A stretch of 64,000 nucleotides of DNA from Stomorhina lunata (taxonomy: Eukaryota > Arthropoda > Insecta > Diptera > Rhiniidae), in assembly GCA_933228675.1 (NCBI GenBank), contig OW121740.1, forward strand, positions 51,848,174-51,912,173, in the 5' to 3' direction. Below the pieces are notes generated by a model, which made no database searches, had not been told where the DNA came from, and saw nothing but the letters and a program-made list of their open reading frames with translations. Position numbers and translations under genes: made by a program. Shown here piece after piece: positions 1 to 9,706 of the stretch (its first letter is position 1; every line of letters starts with the position of its first letter).

Positions 1-1800
1 ACAACTACACCCATTTTATTAGATTCTTCTCCAAACTGCGGCACATCGGCAAAGCCGAGTAACATGTGTTTTCTGTTGAAAATCATTTCAGTTGTCTTAA
101 CTGCAGCATCTCGCAATATTGAAGAGATCGCATAACAAACTATCGCCTTGCCTGAATCCTCGTTTAGTTATGAAGGACTCCGATAGGTTCTTAGCTCTTT
201 GAACTTTTAAGGTTGTATCAGTTAATGTCTCCCAGACATTAATCCTGCATAATCTTTTTAACTTCGTAGGGATGCCAAACTTAGATATTGCTTTAAACAC
301 CTCCGTTCGTATCGGTCTGTCAAAAGCTGCTTTATAGTCAGCAAGGTCAGCGGTAGATTTACCTGGTATAAAGTCATATTATAAACATAAACCTTATCAA
401 CTCAACACCTCCGGCATTGAAAAGCTCTGGTGGCAAACCATCGACACCCTTAGTTTTGTTATCTTTCAGTCGAGTTATTGCAATTCTAACCTCATTTTGG
501 TTACGTGGAAGACATATAACGACGTCATTATTGGTTTCTTCGGCGTTTCATCTTGATCTCTTTCATTGAATACCAGTAATTTGCAAAAGTGCTCCTTCCA
601 TAGTTTCAATTTCCTCTGTTTTTTTCCTCGGAATAGGCGTTTCTCCTCCTTCCTTCTCTCTAGGTACTTTTCTAAAGTTCGACGAGTAACTACTGACTGC
701 AGGGTTGCCATGTAGGCTGCATTTTTCACAGCAGTGGCATTGCGGCACTCCTCGTCATACCAAGAGTTTTTGGAAAGTGGGTTTTGAAATCCCAATACAA
801 TTTTTGCAGCAGTTTTCATAGAGTTGGCAATATGTTTCCATAGAGCGCTGATGTCTTTGGAACTAGAAATATATTTTCGTTGCGATGTTGAATTTTTGGT
901 GATGTTGAATTTTCTTTGCCCTTCGATCTGCGTGTCCCGCGTCACACTCAGGCGTGTTATTACCTTGGCTGCAACAAGATAATGTTAGGAGTCCATATAG
1001 GCTCCCCGAATCGTACGCAATACACTTGATGAGTGCCTTCCGTCAACTATGGTCTAGCTTTGTGTATTTGACAGTTTTGAAACCTGTTCCTACGCACTAC
1101 CATATTTTGGGTAGCCGCTTATGAGATCAACCTCATAACATTGTTAGATGTTACTTTGTGGAGGCTGAATTTACCAACAGTGGGCTCAAAATCTTTGCGT
1201 TAAAATCACCCAGTATTATTTTTACGTTATGATTGGGCAGTTATTGTAAACTTCCTCGAGTTGTTCTTTAAAGGCTTCTTTTACATCTTCATCTTAGATA
1301 GAAGTATTTTGCATTGACATGTATTGTTGCTATTCTTCTCGTTAACTGAGGTGAATCTGGAGACTAGGTTTCGAATTTTTTGTGCTAACTATGAATTCGC
1401 AACCAAATTCATGCCTACTCTCATGGCATTTTTGGTGTCTTGGCGACGCCGTGGCCATTCAATCTTACTTCCTGAACAGCAATCAAATCGCATTCATATT
1501 CCTCGAGAACTTCCATCAACTGGATCAGAGCACCTCCTCTGTAAAGGGTTCGGATGTTCCTCATGGTTCTTTTTCTTTTGCCATATTCGTCAACATTACG
1601 GGGGCCGTTTTAATTCTTCTGTTTTACTTTTTCACAGTAAGTTTTATTCCAGGAGTGGGCAACTAGCCCGAAGTCCTAATCCATATTTTTACCGTTCTTA
1701 TGTTCTTCGCGGCACATGCTAGGACACTGCTTTAACAAGTGTTGACGTAGTTGCCCAGGAGATACCAAGAGGAGGTCAGTGTTCACAGTTTAGATAAAGT
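1..1800 (-). mobile_element. Family A LINE (RTE/Craft-like), 5' half, degraded
   Basis: This is a non-LTR retrotransposon copy on the minus strand. From about 1800 down to 1600 lies 5' UTR sequence shared with 5650-5875 and 36000-36200. From about 1595 to 1290 the frame resembles the start of an AP-type endonuclease (MRNIRTLYRGGALIQLMEV, then DLIAVQEV). A linker follows at 945-475 (SWYDEECRNATAVKNAAYMA), then the reverse-transcriptase fingers and palm at about 400-1 (DYKAAFD, FGIPTKL, RGFRQGDSL). At the left edge the active-site motif reads FAD followed by VPQFGEE instead of FADD. About 20 residues present in sister copies at 36717 and 50547 are missing, so the catalytic box is destroyed. Frameshifts and stops separate every domain. 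The rest of the element lies beyond the window. Clade assignment is inferred from motif resemblance only. Confidence 0.75.
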
Positions 1801-1873
1801 ATAAACAAGATAATTTGGGCTTATAGTTGCAAAATATAGTATAAACAAGATAATTTGGGTTTATAGTTGCAAA
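1798..1873. repeat. Direct tandem duplication, 40-bp period, 2 copies
   Basis: The sequence beginning AGTATAAACAAGATAATTTG occurs at 1798 and again at 1838. The two copies differ at one base (GGGC versus GGGT). It abuts the 5' end of the Family A copy. No function is evident. Confidence 0.85.
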
Positions 1874-1878
1874 TTTTA

Positions 1879-2874
1879 TCTCAAAATGAAACAACCGCAA
1901 CAAATTCGAGTTTGAAAGGTTTTAGCCACTAGCAACATATCCATCGAAAAGCTGTTAACTTTTACAAAATAGCAGCCATTTTTAGATAATTATTTTCAAC
2001 TACCAATTCCACATCTAAATATTTAAACCACAAACTTAAATTATTTAAAAAAAATAAGAAAAATTTAACTTAAATTTAATGAAAACCGCATAGCCAGAGT
2101 AACACGAAACCAAACAAAAAAGGCTAAACCCAAACCAACAACAAATATGGATTCAAGGAGATTCTTTCGTTTCCAAAAATTGCAAATATCAAGCAATCAA
2201 GCCCAAACGTAATGAAACTGTAAGAAAACTCCAAGAAATAGCATTCCATGACACTCCATACAAAGTGTAAAATGAATAATGGCTTTAAAAACGTCAAATC
2301 TAAATAAATGCAAGAAAATTTTGAACTGAACGGAAGGGAGAAAAACAAGACGAAGAAGCATTAAACCCAACCCAAACCGCACGCATGCAAGCGAAACGTC
2401 CGTCAAATCAAGTTCTTTCTTATACAAACTCAAAAATAAATTGTTAGTTCAATTCTCGAATGTTGTTGTTGATGACGATGATGGTAGTGAGGACTTACCA
2501 CAACCTAAAGAGTTAGGGCTAATGATGATTAACATCATGATAATGATGTGGCAAAATGTTATGGAAGAAAAAGACAGTTTCAACTGCTTCTCCATAACCA
2601 CAAAAACAATAATGACGACGATATGGTTGGTCATGGACGCCATAGAATAAATGGTTTTTTGATAGACAGTTTACAAAAACAATCCAACAACAAAATGTTT
2701 TAACATTTTGCATGAATTTATTTTCTTTTCGTTATCGCATTTCTTCAAAATTTTTAGCAGAATTTGCGAACTGTAATGCGAGACCCTTAAATGCAAGAGG
2801 GAACAGTAACTTAAAGTGCTTAATTCTAAAAAAATACAATTAAGGTTAGATTAAGCAAGTGCAAGAGATTAAGC
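1879..2874. other. AT-rich non-coding stretch, nothing recognised
   Basis: No convincing coding sequence or transposon domain is visible. Short open frames on both strands have low-complexity composition, with GATGAT-type repeats near 2460-2560. The region may be single-copy intergenic or intronic DNA. Confidence 0.5.
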
Positions 2875-4400
2875 AAGAGTCCGCGTCACTTTGGTCCTAG
2901 AAAATGGTCCCTTTGCGTTAAATACTGAGGAAAAAGAAGATAAAATTCTTTACTACCAAATGTATCAAGGTCAATCAAATGCAGCAAAGACTGAGCCTAT
3001 TTTACGAATATTAATATTCGAGACCTCTGATAAATTGTGCAGAAACGGGAAGCCCAGATGGTAAGTCCCAAAATCAGCAAGGGCTGAGCAGTGACAGAGG
3101 AGATGAGTGGCAGTTTCTACCTCCTCCTGATAGTAATATACCTATATATTGGTCAATCTCCTCCTGACTGAGGAGACCTCCAAATTTAGCTAATATATTC
3201 GCAATAGTGTTGCCTGTTACATTGCTTTTGCTACCTACCCAAAAATATTTTATGTTGGAATGTCTCGCCATCTTAGTTTAGGATGCCCGACATTCACGAG
3301 TAAGAATGTATATCTTAAAGACCGAAAATAAAAAGTCAATGGCGGCAAGACTATCAGTACAAAAACGAATATCTCTGTAGCATTTTCGATGGTACCTTAG
3401 CCAATTTACTCGACCTATAGAAGGCTGAAATTTCAGCCTGTAGAATACTGCAGAGTTCTGGGAGCTTAAAATACATGTTCGTCTCCAATAGTGTAATTTT
3501 TCGATTTAGATCCATCCGTGTTAATCTCCAGAGGCCAAACACTAGAATCGATTTGAGCTCCAAGGACATCCAAAGTAAAGGAGCAGCCAAAAAATGGGTT
3601 GGGAATGCAGTAGTCGATGTTTTTGGGGATAGTTATAAGCTTATCCAAAATAGTGGAGTGGCCTATAGATGAAGACCATTTACTCGACCTAGAGAAGGCT
3701 AAAATTTCAGCCTTTAGAATACTTCAGAGTTCTGTGAGCTTAAAATACATCTTCGTCTCTAATAGTGTAATTTTTCGATTTAGATCCATCCGTGTTAATC
3801 TCCAGAGGCCAAATACTAGAATCGATTTGAGCTCCAAGGACATCCAAAGTAAAGGAGCGGCCAAAAAATGGTTTGGGAATGCAGTAGTCGATGTTTTTGG
3901 GGATAGTTATAAGCTTATCCAAAATAGTGGAGTGGCCTATAGATGCAGACCATTTACTCGACCTATAGAAGGCTAAAATTTCAGCCTTTAGAATACTTCA
4001 GAGTTCTGTGAGCTTAAAATACATGTTCGTCTCTAATAGTGTAATTTTTCGATTTAGATCCATCAGTGTTAATCTCCAGAGGCCAAATACTAGAATCGCT
4101 TTGAGCTCCAAGGACATCCAAAGTAAAGGAGCGGCCAAAAAATGGGTTGGGAATGCAGTAGTCGATGTTTTTGGGGATAGTTATAAGTTTATCCAAAATA
4201 GTGGAGTGGCCTATAGATGAACCCCATTCTCTATTGTAACTTAACCTGATGGCTATGTTTTGAGCCAGTAGCTCAGCCGGAAGTTGGTTAGTTATTGTAA
4301 AGAGTGTCCTTGTAGGCGTCGTCCTAATGGCACCAGTAATCATTAGGACACAATTTGGTATCTTAAAAACCGCAAAGGATTAGAAAACATTCAGTAAACA
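2875..4400 (-). mobile_element. Family C LINE (LOA/I-like with RNase H), 3' fragment
   Basis: A minus-strand remnant of the family whose best copy is 46946-49084. Near 4343 it encodes the end of the reverse transcriptase (MITGAIRTTPTRTLFTI). It then carries the RT-RNase H linker with the RNase H motif INTDGSKSK, where the Asp is a metal ligand. It continues to the RNase H core (RHSNIKYFWVGSKSNVTGNT) near 3270 and the 3' UTR, which starts around 2880 (GCGTCACTTTGGTCCTAG). The linker is triplicated (see 3404-4225). A deletion near 3120 removes the C-terminal zinc-binding region found in the other copy. Several stops and frameshifts make it a dead copy. Confidence 0.75.
3404..4225. repeat. Tandem triplication, 274-bp period, inside Family C
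   Basis: ATTTACTCGACCTA starts at 3404, 3678 and 3952. The intervening sequence, including GTTCGTCTCCAATAGTGTAA and TGGTTGGGAATGCAGTAGTC-like stretches, is nearly identical in all three units. The unit is 274 bp, which is not a multiple of three, so each unit changes reading frame. The high identity suggests a recent duplication by unequal exchange or replication slippage. Confidence 0.93.
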
Positions 4401-4689
4401 GCCACTAGAATTGCTCCTCGACACTCATCTCCCTGACAACTGGTGTAAGACAGCATCAATCCAAATCAATTTTCCAATATTGCTGGAGAACTTGTAACCA
4501 AACCCGATTTCCAGCTTTGAACCCTTCAAATCACCAGGACCGAAAATTAGTTTTTTGTTTAAAGGGAGGTAACACTCTAACATTGCTTATAAGAATTGGG
4601 TTACCTCCTTTGCAAAGAGGATGGTACAGAGGTGAAAGGTGGTGAAAAGAAGATATACAGCTTTATATAATTCAACACTGTAGTTTCAA

Positions 4690-5448
4690 AGCTTAAAAAC
4701 GCGGATCTGGACGTTAAATATCGGCATGGAGGTGAAAAAGAGAAGATTTTCGAAGATGCAAAATTGAAGGCATTACTTGATCAAATTGGAAGGATCATAG
4801 GGAGGGACGCAACAAAATGCCTGAAAGACATGGGGATGTTTTAGAAACAAGGAAATTGGGTATCGTACGAGTTGGAGCCGAAAGATGTTAAACGGCGTTT
4901 TTTTGCTGGCAAACAGCTGCTGAAAACGCAAAGACGAAAGGATTTTCTGCATCGCATTACAGGACACAAAATGGGTTTATTACGATAATTCCAAGCACAG
5001 AAAATCATAGGGATATCACAGACGTGCTTCCACATCGACTGTCGAAATGAATATTCATGAGTCTCAGGTCATGCTCTGTATTTGGTGAGACCAGCTCGGC
5101 GTAGTGTATTGTGAGTAGTTAAAACCGAGTGAAACTATACAAGGCGATCGTTGTCGAACGCAATTATTGCGTTTGATAAGAGCAAAGTGATATTACTGCA
5201 TACCAATGCTCGAAAGTGGTCAAGACATACTTGAAAATGCTGAAATGTTAAGTTCTTCTCCAGTCGTTGCTCCTTCGGAGTATAACATGTTTGGAACAAT
5301 GACACACGGTTTGGCTGACCAGCTCATCCGGTGTTATGACGAAGTTAAAATTGAATCGCTTCAAAAGATGACCAGTTTTTTTTAACGCGGGATTCGTATG
5401 CTTCCCGAAACATGAAAAAATGAAGTGGCCAGCTATGAACAATACTTT
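4690..5448 (+). pseudogene. DD34D mariner transposase pseudogene
   Basis: Conceptual reading across several frames recovers a mariner transposase in order. It starts with the linker (DVKYRHGGEKEKIFED) near 4700. Next is the helix-turn-helix end with KQGNWVSYELEPKDVKRRFF at about 4850-4900, then HRITG near 4955. The block WDQLGVVYCELLKPSETI is near 5085-5125 and MTHGLADQ near 5300. The C-terminus RGIRMLPE ... NEVASYEQYF ends in TGA at about 5446. The GDEKW motif carrying the first catalytic Asp is destroyed, and frameshifts occur throughout. Terminal inverted repeats were not identified. Subfamily is uncertain; the blocks resemble the cecropia/mori type. Confidence 0.8.
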
Positions 5449-5515
5449 TGAAAGAACTTGCAAAGAGTGGTTTATAGCTTTAAGAACGGCGATTTTGACG
5501 TTGAAGAGAGAAGGT
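5449..5515 (+). mobile_element. Mariner transposase N-terminal scrap, circularly permuted
   Basis: Directly after the stop codon of the preceding mariner remnant, the DNA reads RTCKEWF then SFKNGDFDVEERR. This is the N-terminal helix-turn-helix end of a mariner transposase. The same segment (KNADLDVKYRHGG) begins the upstream remnant at about 4695. An N-terminal piece therefore follows a C-terminal piece in the same orientation. It is cut off by the Family A fragment at 5516. Confidence 0.65.
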
Positions 5516-5950
5516 TTCGAATTCCATGCTTTGAAAGACTTTCCTTTCCTTGGTATTTTCATCGAAGTTTCAGACGTCCTCTTCTAATAAGAAGGGAAGG
5601 GGCCATTTTTATTAAAATTTTATATTTTTCATAGTATGTTATTGTTTTTTCAGAAGAGAGTTACTAGTCCGATGTCATTATCCATATTTTAATAGTTCTT
5701 ATAGGAGAACTCGTGTTACATGTTAGCTCACTGCATAAACGGGTCTAAATTTAGTTGCCCGGGCGATACCACGAGGTGGTCAGTGTCAACAGTTGAGATG
5801 AAGAATAACCAATATAAGTCTGGGCTTACCAAGTTAAGACCGATCAAAACTATTGCTTGGTATCCAACATCCCCTACGAAGCGCATGGAATTCTAAAATA
5901 TTCTCGGCCTTTGACCTTAACAGGTTGTAAATATAGACTAATTAAGCAAG
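5516..5950. mobile_element. Family A 'half-LINE', inverted (twin-priming-like) copy
   Basis: From 5516 to about 5875 the minus strand reads Family A 5' UTR joined directly to the Family A 3' region, ending at GCATGGAATTC. This is the same join as the copy at 35756-36208. At 5876 the orientation flips. The plus strand reads GAAGCGCATGGAATTCTAAA, then the Family A 3' terminus GGCCTTTGACCTTAACAGG and an AAG-rich tail to about 5950. The inverted part ends, and the direct part begins, at nearly the same Family A position. This is the layout expected from twin priming during target-primed reverse transcription. No coding capacity remains. Confidence 0.7.
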
Positions 5951-6061
5951 TTCAGAAATATCTATCATTATGTCTGATTAGAACATATGAGTTTGAACTC
6001 AAGGTAACAAGGGACCGCTTCGAAAACAGAGTAAAAAAAAGACTTCTCACTTGCCCCGGCA

Positions 6062-6800
6062 TAAAGAAGGAGGTCAATTCTAGGCTCATTAGGGTGATAG
6101 TTTTTTGTATGAAGGAAAATGATTTTTCGAATTTTATAACCTTTTCTACGGAATATTGTGACACTAGGTCTAAAAGTTCATGTCCTTGAAAACGCGCCTA
6201 AGGATATGCACCAAAAATTGTATGTTTTAAATAAAGAAATTCCAAAGTTAGACATGATTTATCATTTAATGGCTTGTTACTAGTAAATAGTTCAGTTTTG
6301 TTTAAATATAATTAAATTTACTTAGTTTTTTTCATATTGGAAAATGGTACATTTTTCTCAGGTCGGTTTCAAAAATCATTTTTTAATTTTTTAAAAATTT
6401 TGTTCAACAAATATTACAAATTTAGAAATTGCTTTCCAGTGTGTCAAAGCAGACAAATGGGAGAATAAATCCTAAAAAAAATTAGGTCCGTGAAGAAAGA
6501 GTTAATCTCGTTCAATGTTAAAAGATTTTATTATTTTTTCTTGTAAAAATTATTTATTTTTGGTCTACATTTCGCAAAGACTAAACTAAACTAAACTAAC
6601 CCATTTTTTCCCCATAGAAATGGGCTCTTAAACTTTGAACCCGTTGCGCGCACATAGAACGTTGTCCGATTTGGCTCAAATTTTCAGATCTAAACTTTTA
6701 GACGTAGTGTCACAATATTCCGTAGAAAAACATTTGAAATCAAAGAAAAAAAAATTTCCTGTCACCCTAAGGCTTATATTTCTATGTGGGCCTAGGCGGT
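6062..6800. repeat. Foldback element with inverted arms of about 130 bp
   Basis: The left arm (about 6062-6190) contains TTAGGGTGATAG, then TTTTCTACGGAATATTGTGA and CACTAGGTCTAAAAGTT. The right arm (about 6665-6800) contains the reverse complement, AACTTTTAGACGTAGTGTCA, then CAATATTCCGTAGAAAA and TGTCACCCTAA. The roughly 470-bp loop is AT-rich and non-coding. It resembles a foldback MITE. No target duplication was identified. Confidence 0.75.
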
Positions 6801-6805
6801 CATTA

Positions 6806-8330
6806 TACCCTTCACCACCATAGATGGAAAGGGTATTATAAGTTTGTGCTGATGTATGTAACGCATAGAAATATTTGTCTTAGACCCACCTTTTAGTATA
6901 CCAATAGGCTTAGAATCACTTTCTGAGTCGATTTAGCGATGTCCGTCCGTCCGTCTGGCTGGACCCCCATGTAAACCTTGTAATCAAACTACAGGTCGCA
7001 ATTCTAAAGAAAATTTGGTGAAATTTGGCACAGATCAGTTTTTTAATAATGGGACCGTGGCTATTGAAATTTGTCAAAATCGGTCTATTATTTATGGTAC
7101 CTCCCATAGGTCCCACTTTCCGGAATTGATATATTGGCCACAAATATCAATATTTTTCCATGAAATTTAAAACAAATACTGCTTATGTAAACTAAAATCA
7201 CTGTACCAAATTTCGTTGAAATCGGTTCACATAGGACCATAGCTCCCATACAAACTCTTCTTTAAAAACGCACTAAATGAGACAAAAAACAAGTAAGAAA
7301 GCGCTATAGTCGGTCAAGCCGACCATACGATACCCTTCACCACTAAGGTCAAAGGTGTTATTTTTCCTGTATAAAGACAAATATTTGCTAAATTTTGCCA
7401 TCATACAAACATTTTCTCAAAACGTATATATTCAACCTGTTTCCGTCATTTGGACTTATATGAGAGCTAGGGTCAAATGTGGACCGATTATCTCGAAATT
7501 TGGCAAATTGATTACAGTTGTTACAAAAATTATGTATGCAAAAAATAAACTCAAAATTTTCATTATCTTTAGATTTACGAGCGTTTTAGTGATTTTTTGT
7601 CTCATTTAGTGCGTTTTTGAAGAAGAGTTTGTATGGGAGGTATGGTCAAATGTGGACCGATTTCAACGAAATTTGGTACAGTGATTTAAGTTTACATAAG
7701 CAGTATCTGTTTTAAATTTCATGAAAAAATATTGATATTTGTGGCCAATATAGAAATTCCGGGAAGTGGGATCTATGGGAGGTACCATAAATAATGGACC
7801 GATTTTGACCAATTTCAATAGCCATGGTCCCCTTATCAAAAAAATGGGGGTCCAGCCAGCCAGACGGACGGACGGACGGACATCGCTAAATCGACTCAGA
7901 AAGTGATTCTAAGTTTATTGGTATACTAAAAGGTGGGTCTAAGACAAATATTTCTATGCGTTACAAACATCAGCACAAACTTATAATACCCTTTCCAACT
8001 ATGGTGGTGAAGGGTATAATTACTAAAACGCTCGTAAATCTAAAGATAATGAAAATTTTGAGTTTGTTTAATGCATACATAATTTTTGTAACAACTGTAA
8101 TCAATTTGCCAAATTTCGAGGTAATCGGTCCACATTTGACCCTAGCTCTCATATAAGTCCAAATGACGGAAACAGCTTAAATATATAAGTTTTAAGAAAA
8201 TGTATGTATGATGGCAAAATTTAGCAAATATTTGTCTTTATACAGGAAAAATAACACCTTTGACCTTAGTGGTGAAGGGTATAGTATGGTGGGGCTTGAC
8301 CGACTTTAGCGCTTTCTTACTTGTTATTTT
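6806..8330. mobile_element. Helentron/DINE-1-like element nested in a reverse copy of itself
   Basis: Four blocks occur as A (6806-7288), B (7289-7597), A' (7598-8017) and B' (8018-8330). A' is the reverse complement of A, and B' of B. The inner element B-A' begins ACAAGTAAGAAAGCGCTATA followed by the hairpin GTCGG-TCAAG-CCGAC. It contains a (GGAC)n core at 7864-7882 and ends with the imperfect hairpin around TATACCCTTTCC...AAGGGTAT (7985-8018). The outer A...B' is the same element reversed and split by the inner one. A terminal hairpin, a GTCY microsatellite core and a subterminal inverted repeat are the published hallmarks of DINE-1/Helentron-like elements. The assignment is by that resemblance; no Rep/helicase ORF is present. 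Confidence 0.7.
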
Positions 8331-8391
8331 TCTAATACTGTTTTTAACCGAGCCTTCTTTAAGTATTTCGGAAAACATGGACGAATTTACT

Positions 8392-8611
8392 TGCTTACTT
8401 AACTTACTTAAATGGACTATGTTAAAACCTTTTTAGGTCAAAGGCCGAGCATATTTTAGAACTCCATGCTCTTCGATCTTGTGCGTATATTCTCCAATTT
8501 CATAGAACAAGCTTTGAAAGATTTTCTTTTACTTGGTCCTTCAATCGAAGTTTCGGTTGTCCTTTTCTACGAGTTTAATCGGGATCATGTTAGAAAACTT
8601 TCCGAACACAA
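8392..8611 (-). mobile_element. Family A LINE, 3' terminal fragment with target duplication
   Basis: A minus-strand, strongly 5'-truncated Family A insertion. The left end is the tail TTGCTTACTTAACTTACTTA (complement AAGT repeats). Next come the family 3' UTR (GGTCAAAGGCCGAGCATATT) and the last codons of the ORF region, ending near 8611. It is flanked by imperfect direct repeats GGACGAATTTACT (8379-8391) and GGACGATTTTACT (8612-8624). These match at 12 of 13 positions, as expected for a target-site duplication. Confidence 0.8.
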
Positions 8612-8624
8612 GGACGATTTTACT

Positions 8625-9585
8625 ACTTTAAAACCCTGTCAACAAAAGTACAAAAACTTTAACCAGGCTATATGCCAGACAATCAGCCAGCCAGCAGAGT
8701 TGAGTTAAAGCGCAAACGCGTTTTTATGCTTTTAAATATACAAACACACAAACATCTTTCTTAAAGAAGTGTTTGTGTGTGTGTGTATATATGTTAAGCT
8801 TTTTTGTGTGTATGCAGGTCTTTGGCGTACTCCGCCTTTTTTTCCAGTGTATGTATGAGGCACAACAGTTAAATATGTTGAAAACATAAGAGTTTGTGTG
8901 TTGCACAACGTAGACAGACAACTTTTTTGTTATTGGCCAAACTTGAACGGGTTATAAAAGTGCTGTTATATTTAAGACTGAACGCTGAAACATACAAACA
9001 CACGCAGAAACAGATTTAGATACACAATTTGAGTCATGAGCAACAGAAAGGGAACACAATACTTGAAAAAAACACATGCAAAGCAATAAATTGGGGAAAC
9101 AAGAAAGAGTCAGTCAGTTGTTGCTGCCTGTGCAGTTTTGGGGCAAGATGATAAAAAATAAAAAAAAACGAACGTAAAACACTCATTCCATGCACTGTGC
9201 CTTGAAAGTTAGAGAAAAAGTAAGAAATTACTTATGTGGAGGCAAAAAACTAAAGAGAAACTTAAATTTAATTTCTCATAACTCCCCAACTGTGAGCAGT
9301 TCTTGGGAGCTAACAAAAAAGAGATAACTTAGTTTTTGCTCTTAGAGGGAGCTCTTTTTGCATTGTTTTCATAAAAAAGGGGGGCAAAATCTCAGTGTAT
9401 AAATTTTTGTGAACATTTTTTTTGTGTTGAGTTTTTAGTTAATTCTTGTTGCGCTCTTTGAGTGGTATTTCGAACACGTGCTTCACTTCTGTGCACAATT
9501 GCAATGTTTTACAACACTTCTTCTCTTCTTTAGGAGTTTTTATTGCTACTCGCTACAGTTGGAAGTTGTTGGCTTGGCTTGTTTA
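8625..9585. other. AT-rich non-coding DNA with simple repeats
   Basis: No gene is recognised. An AC/GT-rich imperfect hairpin lies at about 8738-8790, with CACAAACATCTTTCTTAAAG followed by AAGTGTTTGTGTGTG. TATA-like words occur at 8952 (TATAAAAG) and 9398 (TATAAATT), but no supported transcript start or exon follows. The region may be single-copy DNA. Confidence 0.45.
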
Positions 9586-9706
9586 TATACCCACCATCAA
9601 AAAGAATGGGGGGTATATTGAGATTGTCATTCGATTTGTAATTTCTTTAATATTATATATCCCAAAAGGGATACATATTCTGAATCCTTATGAAATTCCA
9701 AAGACG
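9586..9706 (+). mobile_element. Helentron-like repeat, left part, interrupted by Family B
   Basis: It begins with the terminal inverted repeat TATACCCACCATCAAAAAGA...GGGGGGTATA (9586-9618). It continues with ATTCTGAATCCTTATGAAAT, which is shared in reverse with 21200-21230. At about 9707 it switches to Family B LINE sequence. The remainder of the Helentron-like sequence resumes at about 11297 (GATAAAACCTTAACGAAAGG), so the LINE inserted into it and part of the GTCC core was lost. Confidence 0.65.

Noticed and set aside
1324..1722. A 132-codon plus-strand open frame
   Set aside because: It is antisense to the Family A endonuclease and 5' UTR; the minus strand gives recognisable endonuclease motifs.
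5857..6189. A 110-codon plus-strand open frame
   Set aside because: It spans the half-LINE and the arm of the foldback element, with no similarity to a protein.
8940..9010. TATAAAAG at 8952 as a core promoter
   Set aside because: No initiator at the right spacing, no exon or ORF downstream, and the region is AT-rich so TATA words are expected.
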